DNA of 64,000 bases from Desulfobacterales bacterium (GTDB taxonomy: Bacteria; Desulfobacterota; Desulfobacteria; Desulfobacterales; Desulfosarcinaceae): NCBI GenBank assembly GCA_016218685.1, contig JACRDD010000036.1, forward strand, positions 1 through 64,000, given 5' to 3'. Positions 37,432-47,615 of the stretch are shown here, one piece after another. The notes under the pieces were generated by a model. It was not told where the DNA came from. It saw only the letters and a list, made by a program, of their open reading frames with translations, and did no database searches. Both the position numbers and the translations under genes were made by a program. The first letter of the stretch is position 1. Every line of letters begins with the position of its first letter.

Positions 37432-38631
37432 ATGTTTCTGCGAGACACCATATCGCTTTCTTTAAATGCCGTGGTGAGCCATCGCCTGCGCAGCTTCCTC
37501 ACGGCCTTGGGCATTGCCGTGGGCATCGCCGCGGTGGTGTTGCTCACCTCGCTGGGAGAGGGCATCCATCGTTATGTGCTGGCCGAATTCACCCAGTTCG
37601 GCACGAATCTGATCGGCATCACTCCCGGCAAAACCAACACCACCGGGTTATCCGGTGGGGTGATCAGCAATGTGCGGCCCCTGAGTCTGGCCGATGCCCT
37701 GGCCCTTGAGCGGCTGCCGCGGGTGATCGCCACCGTGCCGGTGATCCAGGGCAATGCCGCTGTGGAGTTCGAGCAGCGCAGCCGCCGGACCTACGTCTTC
37801 GGCGTGGGGGCCGCCGCGCCCCAGGTGTGGCAGATCCGGGTGGCCCAAGGTCGATTTCTACCGCCGGACGATCCGCGCAGCGCGCGGGCCTTCGTGGTTC
37901 TGGGCAGCACGGTCAAAAAGGAGCTCTTCGACGACCAAAACCCTTTGGGACAGCGGCTGCGCATCGGCAGCGAGCAGTACCGCATCATGGGCGTGATGGA
38001 GTCCAAGGGCCAGATGCTGGGGTTCGATCTGGATGATGCCGTCTACATCCCGGCCGGTCGGGCCATGGCCCTATTCAACCGCAACAGCCTGATGGAGATC
38101 GACCTGCTCTATACGGCCGGCAGCCGTTCGGAGGATGTGGCGCGGCGCGCCAAGGAGTTGCTTATCACTTTGCACGGGGACGAGGATTTCACCATCATCA
38201 CCCAGGACCAGATGCTGGACGTCCTGGGATCGGTGCTCGATATCCTCACCCTGGCCGTGGGCGCCCTGGGGGGTATTTCGTTGCTGGTGGGCGGTGTGGG
38301 CATCCTCACCATCATGACCATCGCCGTGCACGAACGCACCGCCGAGATCGGTTTGCTGCGGGCCCTGGGCGCCGGCCGCGGCCAGGTGCTGGCGCTTTTT
38401 ATCGGCGAGGCCATCGTGCTGTCCGGCCTGGGGGGCGTGGCCGGGTTGACGATCGGCGCCGGCGGCGCCTGGTTGCTGGGGCATGTCGTGCCGGCCCTGC
38501 CCACCCATACGCCTTGGCGCTATGTGCTCTTTGCCGAACTGCTGGCCGTTTTTATCGGGCTGCTGGCCGGCGTCTGGCCAGCCCGGCGCGCCGCGCGCCT
38601 GGACCCGATCGAGGCGTTGCGGGCCGAATAG
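37432..38631 (+). CDS. MacB-type ABC transporter permease (paralog of the preceding gene)
   Basis: LTALGIAVGIAAVVLLTSLGEGIHRYV, ERTAEIGLLRALGAGRGQVLALFIGEA, PARRAARLDPIEALRAE. Confidence 0.9.
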   Translation: MFLRDTISLSLNAVVSHRLRSFLTALGIAVGIAAVVLLTSLGEGIHRYVLAEFTQFGTNLIGITPGKTNTTGLSGGVISNVRPLSLADALALERLPRVIATVPVIQGNAAVEFEQRSRRTYVFGVGAAAPQVWQIRVAQGRFLPPDDPRSARAFVVLGSTVKKELFDDQNPLGQRLRIGSEQYRIMGVMESKGQMLGFDLDDAVYIPAGRAMALFNRNSLMEIDLLYTAGSRSEDVARRAKELLITLHGDEDFTIITQDQMLDVLGSVLDILTLAVGALGGISLLVGGVGILTIMTIAVHERTAEIGLLRALGAGRGQVLALFIGEAIVLSGLGGVAGLTIGAGGAWLLGHVVPALPTHTPWRYVLFAELLAVFIGLLAGVWPARRAARLDPIEALRAE

Positions 38632-38745
38632 ACGCGCTTGCGGGGTTTCAAGAATCGGGTTGTCAACAGTCACCGGGCTCATTATAAAAAGTCAGTGCAC
38701 TCTTTCAGCTCCGGCATTGCCGGCACAGGATATAGAAGCAACCCT

Positions 38746-39720
38746 ATGATCCAGAAACCGCCACCATCCCTTTGCCCCGGCTGTCACGAGCCGGTTCAGC
38801 CCGCCTGGCGCATCTGTCCCATGTGCGAAACCCGCTTGCAGGCATTGGTTTGCCCTGCCTGCACCGAGCCGGTCAAGGAGGCCTGGAAGCGCTGTCCCCA
38901 GTGCGAGGCCCTGCTGCTCTGCCCGCGCTGTCAACGGCGGCTGGCCAAAGGGCAGGTAGCCTGTCCCCACTGCGGCCCCGAGGAACGACCGCCTGCACCG
39001 GCGCCACTTCCGGCGCTTTTCACCGACGCCATCTGCGGCCTGGAAATGGTGCGGATTATCGGCGGCTCCTTTCAGATGGGCGACACCTTCGGCCAGGGCA
39101 TGCCGACGGAACTGCCGGTGCACGAGGTGAGCCTCGACGATTATTACCTGGGCCGCTTCGTCGTGACCCAGGAGCAGTGGCTGCGCCTGATGGCGGACAA
39201 TCCCTCCAAGCACGAAGGACCGGACCTGCCGGTGGAGCAGGTGGAATGGGAACAGGCCGTGGCCTTCGCCCGCCTGCTGACCGAAAGGCACCAGGGCCGC
39301 TACCTTTTCGATCTGCCCAGCGAGGCCCAATGGGAGTATGCGGCCCGCAGCGGTGGAAAACCCGAGCTCTATGCCGGCGGCGACCGCATCGACGCCCTGG
39401 CCTGGTACGAAGCCAACAGCCAGGGCCGCACCCAGCCCGTGGGCACGAAAGCACCCAATGGCCTGGGACTTTACGACATGAGCGGCAACGTGTGGGAGTG
39501 GTGCCGGGACCATTTCGCCGAAGATGCTTATCACCGACCCGTTGGAAGAAATCCCGTGATCGCGGCCAAGACCGACGACCGCGTGATCCGCGGCGGCAGT
39601 TGGCACCTGGATGCCTGGAGCGCCCGCTGCGCCCGGCGTTTCAGTTGCGCCCGGGATTTCTTCGGGCCGGCGCTGGGATTTCGTCTGATAATGACGCCAT
39701 CGCCGCCGTCCGGCGGATAG
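38746..39720 (+). CDS. SUMF1/formylglycine-generating-enzyme-like domain protein with N-terminal zinc ribbons
   Basis: LCPGCHEP...CPMC, CPACTEP...CPQC, CPRC...CPHC then MVRIIGGSFQMGD, MSGNVWEW, RVIRGGSW, LGFRL. Confidence 0.87.
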   Translation: MIQKPPPSLCPGCHEPVQPAWRICPMCETRLQALVCPACTEPVKEAWKRCPQCEALLLCPRCQRRLAKGQVACPHCGPEERPPAPAPLPALFTDAICGLEMVRIIGGSFQMGDTFGQGMPTELPVHEVSLDDYYLGRFVVTQEQWLRLMADNPSKHEGPDLPVEQVEWEQAVAFARLLTERHQGRYLFDLPSEAQWEYAARSGGKPELYAGGDRIDALAWYEANSQGRTQPVGTKAPNGLGLYDMSGNVWEWCRDHFAEDAYHRPVGRNPVIAAKTDDRVIRGGSWHLDAWSARCARRFSCARDFFGPALGFRLIMTPSPPSGG

Positions 39721-39759
39721 GTCCGCCGCAACGGCCGATGGCCCTAAGGAGGAGTAGTA

Positions 39760-41634
39760 ATGGGCGAGACATTTACCATCAGGAACCTGTCCGACATCGA
39801 AGCCATCGAAAAAGTGCCCCTTTCCCAGAGAATCAAAGCCCAGAGCACCTATGAACTGATCGGCGCCGGGGCGGCCATCAACCCCGGGGCCGTCGCCATG
39901 AGCTTCATCGCCGACGGCGACCGCTATCAAACTCCCCAGCGGGTAACCTACGGCCAGTTCATGACCAAGATCCGCCAGACGGCCAATATGCTGGCCGATC
40001 TTGGGGTCGGCCCCACCGACGTGGTCACCTATTTGCTGCCCAACCTGCCCCAGACCCACTTCGTCCTGTGGGGCGCCGAAACGGCCGGCATCGCCAACCC
40101 CATCAACCCCATGCTCGAAGCCTCCGTGATCAAAGAGATTTGCCAGGCGGCCGGCACCAAGGTGCTGGTGGCCTTGGGGGATATGCCGGGCAGCGACATT
40201 TGGCCCAAGGTGGAAGCCATCCGCAAGACGATCCCCAGCCTCAAGGCCGTCATCCGGGTGATGGGGCCTTCGGAGGTGGCCGAAGGCATCTACGGCTACG
40301 AGGAGACGGTGGAACGCTATGCCGGCGATCGTCTGACCTTTGCCCGCACCATCGCCCCCGACGACATCGCCTCGCTCTACCACACCGGCGGCACCACCGG
40401 CCGGCCCAAGCTGGCCAAGCGCAGCCACTTCAACGAGGTGGCCCTGAGCTGGGATTTGATGGCGGCCACCTCGATGCAGCCGGGTGACGCTGTGATGGTG
40501 GGCCTGCCACTGTTCCACTGCAATGGCACCTGCGTCACCGGGCTGTTGCCCTTCTCTTTGAGCGGCGAGGTGGTAATTCTCTCCGCCGCCGGCTACCGCA
40601 ACCCGTCGATCATGAAGAACTTCTATAAGATCGTCGAACACTTCAAGCCGGTCTTCTTCTCGTGCGTACCCACCGTGCTTTCGGTGCTGCTGGACATCCC
40701 GGTGGCCGGCGCTGACATCTCCTCGCTGCGCTACCTGATCTGCGGGGCCGCCCCTTTGAGCGTCGAACTCTTCCGGCGGTTCGAAGCCCACTCGGGCATG
40801 AAGGTGCTCGAAGGCTACGGCCTGACCGAATCCACCTGCGCCTCGTGCGTCAATCCCAAGGACGGCGAGCGCAAGATCGGCAGCATCGGCCTGCGCCTGC
40901 CCTACCAGCAGGTCAAGGTTATGATTCTGGACGGCCAGGGCCGCTATGCCCGGGATGCGGCCGTGGACGAGATCGGCGTGGTGTGCATCAGCGGCCCCAC
41001 GGCCTTCAAGGGCTATGTGGAAGAGCAGCATAACAAGGGGCTGTGGGTCAAGCCGGGCTGGTTCAGTACCGGCGACATGGGCCGCATGGACAAAGACGGC
41101 TTCTTCTGGCTCACCGGCCGCATGAAAGAGTTGATCATCCGCGGCGGCCACAACATCGATCCGGCCACCATCGAAGAGCCGCTCTACAAAATGGCCGGCA
41201 TCAAGATGGCCGCGGCCGTGGGCCGTCCGGACGCCCATGCCGGCGAAGTGCCGGTGGCCTATGTGGAGCTGGCCGAGGGCGCTCAGGTGAGCGAAGCCGA
41301 GATCGTCCAGTGGGCCGGCACCCACATCGGCGAGCGCGCCGCCGTGCCCAAAGAGATCTACATCATCGACCACATTCCGCTCACCGCCGTGGGCAAGATC
41401 TTCAAGCCCGCCCTGCGCTGGGACGCCATCCAGCGCACCTATGCCAAGGAGCTGGCCGCCCTGGGACCGCTGGCACAATCGGTGGCTATTACGGTGAGTG
41501 AAGACAAAGTCCACGGCACCGTCGCCGCCATCCGCATCCAGGCCGCCGCCGGCGCCGACTCTGAGCAGATCCGTAAACGGGTCGGCGAACTGTTGGCGCG
41601 ATTCACAGTGCACTACGAACTGACGATATCCTGA
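39760..41634 (+). CDS. Acyl-CoA synthetase (AMP-forming)
   Basis: SLYHTGGTTGRPKLAKRSHFNEV, EGYGLTESTCASCVNP, STGDMGRMDKDGFFWLTGRMKELIIRGGHNIDP, AVGKIFKPALR. Confidence 0.93.
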   Translation: MGETFTIRNLSDIEAIEKVPLSQRIKAQSTYELIGAGAAINPGAVAMSFIADGDRYQTPQRVTYGQFMTKIRQTANMLADLGVGPTDVVTYLLPNLPQTHFVLWGAETAGIANPINPMLEASVIKEICQAAGTKVLVALGDMPGSDIWPKVEAIRKTIPSLKAVIRVMGPSEVAEGIYGYEETVERYAGDRLTFARTIAPDDIASLYHTGGTTGRPKLAKRSHFNEVALSWDLMAATSMQPGDAVMVGLPLFHCNGTCVTGLLPFSLSGEVVILSAAGYRNPSIMKNFYKIVEHFKPVFFSCVPTVLSVLLDIPVAGADISSLRYLICGAAPLSVELFRRFEAHSGMKVLEGYGLTESTCASCVNPKDGERKIGSIGLRLPYQQVKVMILDGQGRYARDAAVDEIGVVCISGPTAFKGYVEEQHNKGLWVKPGWFSTGDMGRMDKDGFFWLTGRMKELIIRGGHNIDPATIEEPLYKMAGIKMAAAVGRPDAHAGEVPVAYVELAEGAQVSEAEIVQWAGTHIGERAAVPKEIYIIDHIPLTAVGKIFKPALRWDAIQRTYAKELAALGPLAQSVAITVSEDKVHGTVAAIRIQAAAGADSEQIRKRVGELLARFTVHYELTIS

Positions 41635-41643
41635 TCCGCTGCG

Positions 41644-41675
41644 AGCCTCCCCCCGCATTGGCGGTGGGAGGCTTT
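41644..41675 (+). terminator. Terminator-like hairpin downstream of the acyl-CoA synthetase gene
   Basis: agcctccc-c-ccgc-attg-gcgg-t-gggaggct followed by tt; weak T-tract. Confidence 0.55.
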
Positions 41676-41790
41676 GCCCTGGTTTTGCAGATGCAATCGG
41701 TAACGAGATAGTATATATGACAGCGATTCCGCCCCACCGAGTCCGTTTATAGCGTCATCGAGCAGATACTGAAGGGAAAAGGAGGAGATT

Positions 41791-42750
41791 ATGAAATTGT
41801 TGCGTTCTTTTTTGGGATTGAGCTTCGTTCTGATGCTGGCGTTGGGCGTGCTGCCCGCCCAGGCCTACGACCTGCCGGCCGTGAACCTCGGGTTCACCAG
41901 CTTTCTGGACGGCGGCCCGCCGGCCGGACCGGGCTTTTACTTTACCCAGTACATCCAGCAGTGGACGTCCGACAACTTCACGGATGAAAATGGCGACCGA
42001 CTTTTCCCGGATGCCGCCAACGAGGATCTGGAGGCCTGGATCAGCTTGACCCAGTTCATTTACCAGTCCGACAAGGAGTTGTTTGCGGGCGGCAAAATGG
42101 GGTTGGATGTCATCGTGCCGGTGGTCAGCCTGGATCTTTCCTATGATTTCAATCCCGGCTTTCCCGAAGACAACGGCACCGGTCTGGGCGACATCCTGAT
42201 CGGACCTTACCTGCAGTGGGACCCCATCATGGGCCCCAAGGGCCCGCGCTTCATGCACCGGGTGGAGTTCCAGTTTATCCTGCCCACGGGAAAATATGAC
42301 GAAGACAAGGAGCTGAATCCTGGCAGCAATTTCTACTCCTTCAACCCCTACTGGGCCGGCACCCTGTTCATCACCCCGCGCTGGACAGCATCCACCCGCA
42401 TCCACTATTTGTGGAATGACAAAAACGATGATCCTAACCGCTACTCGGGGGCTACCGAGGATACCCAGGCCGGCCAAGCCTATCATCTGAACTTCGCTAC
42501 CGATTACGAGGTCATTCCCCAGAAGCTGCGTTTGGGCATCAACGGTTACTACCTAAAGCAAATCACCGATTTCGAGGTGGACGGCGAAGGCCAGGACGGC
42601 TCTCGCGAGCAGGTCTTCGGCATCGGCCCCGGCCTGCTCTGGCACATCAACAAGGACGCCCACCTGTTCTTCAACACCTACTTCGAGTCCATGGCCGAAA
42701 ACCGGCCCGAAGGCACCCGGCTCAACCTGCGTTTCGTTTACCACTTCTAG
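41791..42750 (+). CDS. Outer-membrane transporter, phenol-degradation MetA-pathway-like family
   Basis: Signal peptide ...[39 protein letters not shown]-terminal strand ending RFVYHF. Confidence 0.8.
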   Translation: MKLLRSFLGLSFVLMLALGVLPAQAYDLPAVNLGFTSFLDGGPPAGPGFYFTQYIQQWTSDNFTDENGDRLFPDAANEDLEAWISLTQFIYQSDKELFAGGKMGLDVIVPVVSLDLSYDFNPGFPEDNGTGLGDILIGPYLQWDPIMGPKGPRFMHRVEFQFILPTGKYDEDKELNPGSNFYSFNPYWAGTLFITPRWTASTRIHYLWNDKNDDPNRYSGATEDTQAGQAYHLNFATDYEVIPQKLRLGINGYYLKQITDFEVDGEGQDGSREQVFGIGPGLLWHINKDAHLFFNTYFESMAENRPEGTRLNLRFVYHF

Positions 42751-42769
42751 GCGGGGCGCTGAATCAAAA

Positions 42770-42807
42770 AGAAAAGGGGCGGAGATTTCCGCCCCTGCTT
42801 TTTGCTT
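42770..42807. terminator. Bidirectional rho-independent terminator between convergent genes
   Basis: aaaaagaaaa-ggggcgga-gatt-tccgcccc-tgctttttgcttt. Confidence 0.85.
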
Positions 42808-42833
42808 TATCGGTCAGCCCGGGAATTCCTGCC

Positions 42834-44915
42834 CTATCCCGCCGGTTTCAAGTCCCGCAGACCGGGAGCGACGCTGCGAATGTGCACGTCCCTCTGGGGA
42901 AAAGGGATTTCGATACCTGCCTTTCCCAGTTCCTCGAAGATGGCGAAGTAAAGGGCGCTGCGCACCAGCCGTTCGGGCGTGGTCTTGACGTTGATCCAGA
43001 CCAACAGGTTGAAGTTGATGGAGTTGTCGGCCAGGGCATCGAAGCGCACCACCGGTGGTTTTTCTTTGGAGACCGTGGGTTCGGCCTTGGCCACGGCCAG
43101 CAGGATCGATTCCACCTGGCGCGGATTGGCGCTGTAGGTGACCCCCACCGGAATGGCGATGCTGATCAGGGGCGAGCCCAGGGAGTAGTTGACCAGGGTG
43201 CCGTTGACCAGTTCGGTGTTGGGGATCAGATACTCGATGCCGCTGCGGTCGCGCACCTGGGTGGCCCTCAGAAAGATATCGGTCACCACACCCGTGGTGC
43301 CGGCCACCTGGATCCAATCCCCCTTGCGCAGCTTGCCGCCGAAGATCAGGGTGAACCCGCTGATTAGGTTGGCGGCAAAGGTCTGCAGGCCCATGCCGAT
43401 GCCGATGCCGATGGCCCCGGCGAAGACCAGCAGGAAGCGCAGGTCCAGGCCCACCACGTTGAGGGCCACCAAAAAGCCGATGGCCAGCAGCAGGTACTTG
43501 AGAAATGTGTTCAGGGCGTAGCCTAATCCCGGCTCGATGCCCACGGCCGGATAGATCCGGTAGTCGAGATAGGCCTGGGAGAAACGCGAGAGGAACACGA
43601 AAAAGACCACGATCAGGGCCGCCTTGACGAACACCCACATGGTCACGGCGCTCTTGCCCAGCTCGAAGACCGGAAAGGACATGATCTGTTCCAGGGGACC
43701 CAGCAGCCCCAGCAGGTTGAGCACGATCATGAAGGTGGCCAGAGTGGTTCCATACACCAAGAGATTCTTGACCGACCCGAACACCAGTTGGGCGGCCTCG
43801 TCCTCCGCATCCGTGCGACGGTGCCAGCGCTCCAGGGAGTTGACCAACAGATGGTAGGCCACCATGATGGCCAGATAAGCGCCCACCGAGGACCATATTT
43901 TGGCCAGCAACACCTGCCCCAGGGTACGATAGCCCAAACTCCACAGCAGGGCCAGTCCCAGGGACAAGGCGATCAAGGGAAAGTAAAAGCGCCGAAAGAT
44001 CTGCACGAATTTTTGATAACTGCGCTGGGGCAGGTCGGGCAGCAGGGAGAGCAGCGCTTTTTTCTTGAGGGCCAGGAAGAACAATACCAGCACGATGGAA
44101 AGCGAGATGGCAAAGCGCAGCAGGGCCAGCACATCCTTGGGCAGTTTGTAGGCCTCGGCGGCCCAGAACAGGCCGATGCCAAAGATGATATACAGAACAG
44201 CCAAGTGGGCAAACCGGAAGATCGATTTGCCATACTGCGCCGCGCCTTTGACCAGGTCGCGGGTCAATAGTTCCCGCAGCGATCCGATGATCAGGTCGGC
44301 GATGACCCACAACTTGAGCAACCGGCCGGTGAGTTCGAACCAGGGGGCATCGTGATGCACCAGGGAATAGATCAACGTGAAGATCGCCAACAAAACGATG
44401 GGCAGCAAGGCATTTACCACCACCTGGATGGCCGGCAGAATATAAGGATAGATGCTCTTGGGTATTTTGTTCTGGATGGGGATGATTTTCTGCTGGATGC
44501 GCGCCATCAAGCGCTTTTTGCCGATCAGGCTGGCGATCAGCACCGCTAAAAAGCTGAGCACCAGCAGTGAGCCGACAATGCCCAGTAGTCGGCCTTGCTC
44601 CGCGACCTTGTCCATCCACTCCGGGAAACGCAGGGGGAGTTTCAATAGCCACATGTTCAAGAAGGTGACGGTATCCCAGGAAAATCCCAGCTTTTCACGT
44701 TTGAAAAGCGACCGGGCCTGTTTTGTGATCTGCTTTTTAACTACTCCGGCCTGACGCGACATGGCGTCGCCCATTTCTTCGGATAAACCGATTTTCGGTG
44801 CATCCTCTTCCTTTTCGGCGGCGGCCGCGGGGGTAAGAAGCGGGGAAGGGGGGACCGAAAGCGTCAGCCCAACGGCCCAGGTGAGGATAAACAGCCAAGC
44901 GATCGTTTTTTTCAT
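42834..44915 (-). CDS. Large MscS-family mechanosensitive ion channel
   Basis: Multiple TM segments; LRFLLVFAGAIGIGIGMGLQTFAANLISGFTLIFGGKLRKGDWIQVAGTTGVVTDIFLRATQVRDRSGIEYLIPN. Confidence 0.93.
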   Translation of the reverse strand: MKKTIAWLFILTWAVGLTLSVPPSPLLTPAAAAEKEEDAPKIGLSEEMGDAMSRQAGVVKKQITKQARSLFKREKLGFSWDTVTFLNMWLLKLPLRFPEWMDKVAEQGRLLGIVGSLLVLSFLAVLIASLIGKKRLMARIQQKIIPIQNKIPKSIYPYILPAIQVVVNALLPIVLLAIFTLIYSLVHHDAPWFELTGRLLKLWVIADLIIGSLRELLTRDLVKGAAQYGKSIFRFAHLAVLYIIFGIGLFWAAEAYKLPKDVLALLRFAISLSIVLVLFFLALKKKALLSLLPDLPQRSYQKFVQIFRRFYFPLIALSLGLALLWSLGYRTLGQVLLAKIWSSVGAYLAIMVAYHLLVNSLERWHRRTDAEDEAAQLVFGSVKNLLVYGTTLATFMIVLNLLGLLGPLEQIMSFPVFELGKSAVTMWVFVKAALIVVFFVFLSRFSQAYLDYRIYPAVGIEPGLGYALNTFLKYLLLAIGFLVALNVVGLDLRFLLVFAGAIGIGIGMGLQTFAANLISGFTLIFGGKLRKGDWIQVAGTTGVVTDIFLRATQVRDRSGIEYLIPNTELVNGTLVNYSLGSPLISIAIPVGVTYSANPRQVESILLAVAKAEPTVSKEKPPVVRFDALADNSINFNLLVWINVKTTPERLVRSALYFAIFEELGKAGIEIPFPQRDVHIRSVAPGLRDLKPAG

Positions 44916-45112
44916 TCTTTGTCACCGTAGAGAAAGATTCGTTTCCGCCTGGGCGGCCTTCGGTATCGAAGTCCTTCCAGTCCGTGCATGTGGCCGCATA
45001 TTATTAAATTTCTTCCAAAATCGTCAACAACAGAGTGTGGTCCGAAACGCGGCACGGCGGTCCGGACCCGGCAGCGGAAGGGTGGTGGCCATACCGCCCG
45101 GATGGACCCTGG

Positions 45113-45598
45113 TTACGCTTTTTGCAAGTCATTTATCTTTGTAAAGAGATGATGATAGATGTCTGAAATATAGACGATACCGATCGGCTTTTGGTTTTCA
45201 AGCACCGGCAGGCGGCGGTATCTGTTCTTGACCATCCGGTCCAAAAGCACCATTAGATGCTCGTCGGCTGAAGCCCAGACGACTTGGGTGCTCATGATCT
45301 CTTTCACTTTCTTGGCTTTGAGTTCCTTGACGAGAGTGAGCATTTGGCCATGCCAGTCTATATCTTCGCCGCTGATGCCGCGGTTCAGGAACGAGGGGCG
45401 CAGATGGTAGAGGATGTCGAACATCGTCACCACGCCGGCCATCTCCCTGGCCCCATCCACAACGACGAGGCTGATCGTCTTGTGCCCGGTGGCCCGGACT
45501 TTACCGTTCAGAATCATTTCAACGGCTTCACTCGCCGGTGCACCGGAGTGAATTTTGTCAAAATCCTTTACCATGATGTCGCGCGCCAATAGGGTCAT
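45113..45598 (-). CDS. CBS-domain pair protein
   Basis: ARDIMVKDFDKIHSGAPASEAVEMIL and VKEIMSTQVVWASADEHLMVLLDRMVKNRYRRLPVLENQKPIGIVYISDI. Confidence 0.88.
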   Translation of the reverse strand: MTLLARDIMVKDFDKIHSGAPASEAVEMILNGKVRATGHKTISLVVVDGAREMAGVVTMFDILYHLRPSFLNRGISGEDIDWHGQMLTLVKELKAKKVKEIMSTQVVWASADEHLMVLLDRMVKNRYRRLPVLENQKPIGIVYISDIYHHLFTKINDLQKA

Positions 45599-45637
45599 AT
45601 CCTGCTTCTCCTTTTATGAATGGGTTCAACCCAAGAC

Positions 45638-46426
45638 TTAAAATTGCTGTCCAAGGACCATTTGCTCATCCGCATCCATCCACACGGGAAACTCTTTTCG
45701 ATAGTTTTCCAGCAGGCCGCGGTCCAGCGATAGGGTGCACATCCGCTCGTTTATAATTTCTTCCAAAAGAACTTCGCCCGTGGGGGCGATCACTGCCGAG
45801 CAGCCGTCATATGCCAATCCCTTGCCGTCCGTGCCCACGCGATTGACGCCGATTACATAAGCTTGATTTTCGATGGCCCGCGCCCGCAGCAAGGCTTGCC
45901 AATGGGCCGAGCGCCGGGCCGGCCAGTTGGCCACGAAGAGCGCCAGGTCGTAGGCCTGGCTCAGGTTGCGCGTCCAGACCGGAAAACGCAAATCGTAGCA
46001 GATGAACGGCCGGATGTGCCACCCTTTAAGCGTCCAGGTCACGGCGCGTGTTCCGGCGGTGAAGACTTGCTCTTCGCCGGCGTAGCGAAAGAGATGCTTT
46101 TTGTCATAATGCTCGATGGCGCCATCGGGCCGTGCCCAGACCAGGCGGTTGTAGTAACGGCCGTTTTCCTGGATCATCAGGCTGCCGGTGACGGTGGCCC
46201 CGCCGGCCGCGGCCATGCGGCGCATCCAGGCCACGGCCCTTCCAGCCATGGGTTCGGCCAGGCGCCGGGCATTCATGCTGAAGCCGGTGGAGAACATTTC
46301 GGGCAGCACGACGAGATCGGTGGGCGCTGCGATGCTTTCGATCTTGGCCGTCAGCATGGCCAGGTTGGCGTCGATATCTTCCCAGACCAGGTCGGTCTGG
46401 ATCAGGGTAAGGTTCAGATCCGGCAT
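45638..46426 (-). CDS. Nitrilase-superfamily omega-amidase (YafV/Nit2-like)
   Basis: VVLPEMFSTGFSMN (Glu), YDKKHLF (Lys), RPFICYDLRFPVWTRN (Cys). Confidence 0.87.
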   Translation of the reverse strand: MPDLNLTLIQTDLVWEDIDANLAMLTAKIESIAAPTDLVVLPEMFSTGFSMNARRLAEPMAGRAVAWMRRMAAAGGATVTGSLMIQENGRYYNRLVWARPDGAIEHYDKKHLFRYAGEEQVFTAGTRAVTWTLKGWHIRPFICYDLRFPVWTRNLSQAYDLALFVANWPARRSAHWQALLRARAIENQAYVIGVNRVGTDGKGLAYDGCSAVIAPTGEVLLEEIINERMCTLSLDRGLLENYRKEFPVWMDADEQMVLGQQF

Positions 46427-47556
46427 AAACGCTCCGCGGCTTGGATGAGGGTCTGGTCCTGCTTGGCAAAGCAGAAGCGCAGCACCCGTTGGTCCCGGCG
46501 GTCGTGGTGAAAGACCGAAGGTGGAATGGCGGCCACGCCATACTGGGTGGTCAGGCGCCGGGCAAAGGTTTCGTCCGGTTCGTCGGTAATGGCCGCATAG
46601 TCCATCATCTGGAAATAGGTGCCGGCGCAGGGCAGCGGTTTGAAGCGGGAGTCTTTCATCAGGTCCAGAAAAAGATCGCGCTTGCGCTGGTAGAAGCCGG
46701 CCAGCTCCTGGTAATGGCCGGTGTGTGCCATGAAGTCGGCCAGCGCCATCTGGATGGGCGTATTGGAAGTAAAGGTCAGGAACTGATGAATCTTACGGAA
46801 CTCCAGACTCAACTCCGGCGGCGCCACGCAATAGCCGATCTTCCAGCCGGTGGCGTGGTAGGTCTTGCCGAACGAGCTGACCACGAAGCTCTTGCGGGCC
46901 AGGTCCGGATAGCGCAGCAGGATCTGGTGCTCCCGGCCGTCGAAGAGAATGTGCTCGTAGACCTCGTCGCTGAGGATGAACAGGTCGCGCCCGGCCGTGA
47001 TCTCCCGCAGGGCGGCCAGGTCGTCGGCTGCCAGCACCGTGCCGGTGGGGTTGTGGGGCGAGTTGAGGATAATAAGGCGCGTGCGCTCGTTCAGATGGTC
47101 TTTCAGACGATCCCAATCCAGGCCGTAGCCCGGAAAGCGCAGGGGGATGAAGACCGGGACGCCGCCGTTGAGCTGGATGGCCGGCACGTAGGAGTCATAG
47201 GCCGGCTCGACCACGATCACCTCGTCACCGGGTCTAACGACGGCGCTGATGGCGGCATAGAGCGCCTCGGTGGCGCCGGAGGTGACGGTGATGTCGCTTT
47301 CGGGGTCGATCCTGGCGCCGTAAAGCAGCGCTACTTTTTCGGCGATGCGCCGGCGCAGCAGCGGCACGCCCTGCATGGGGGCGTACTGGTTGTGCCCCTG
47401 GCGCATATAGTGGCTCACCTGCTCGATCAACTCGGCCGGTGCTTCGAAATCGGGAAATCCCTGGGAGAGGTTGATGGCACCGTGATCTGCGGCCAGCTTG
47501 GACATGACGGTGAAGATCGTGATGCCGACATCGGGCAGTTTGGAAAATAGAGGCAT
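46414..47556 (-). CDS. Methionine/aromatic aminotransferase (YbdL-like, PLP class I)
   Basis: INLSQGFPDFEAP, NSPHNPTGTVL, SDEVYEHI, VVSSFGKTYHATGWKIGY. Confidence 0.9.
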   Translation of the reverse strand: MPLFSKLPDVGITIFTVMSKLAADHGAINLSQGFPDFEAPAELIEQVSHYMRQGHNQYAPMQGVPLLRRRIAEKVALLYGARIDPESDITVTSGATEALYAAISAVVRPGDEVIVVEPAYDSYVPAIQLNGGVPVFIPLRFPGYGLDWDRLKDHLNERTRLIILNSPHNPTGTVLAADDLAALREITAGRDLFILSDEVYEHILFDGREHQILLRYPDLARKSFVVSSFGKTYHATGWKIGYCVAPPELSLEFRKIHQFLTFTSNTPIQMALADFMAHTGHYQELAGFYQRKRDLFLDLMKDSRFKPLPCAGTYFQMMDYAAITDEPDETFARRLTTQYGVAAIPPSVFHHDRRDQRVLRFCFAKQDQTLIQAAERLCRI

Positions 47557-47615
47557 GGAAATCTACCTTTTTGTTTTAGTGGGGCTTTGGCGGCTGAACC
47601 GGCCCTCTGCGCCAA

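Noticed and set aside
38692-41658. 988-aa minus-strand ORF opposite the SUMF1-like and acyl-CoA synthetase genes
   Set aside because: Antisense shadow ORF; low-complexity Gly/His/Asp/Val-rich translation typical of the complement of GC-rich coding DNA, while the plus strand has clear enzyme motifs.
42814-44652. 612-aa minus-strand ORF overlapping the MscS channel in another frame
   Set aside because: Out-of-frame translation of a clear MscS-family gene.
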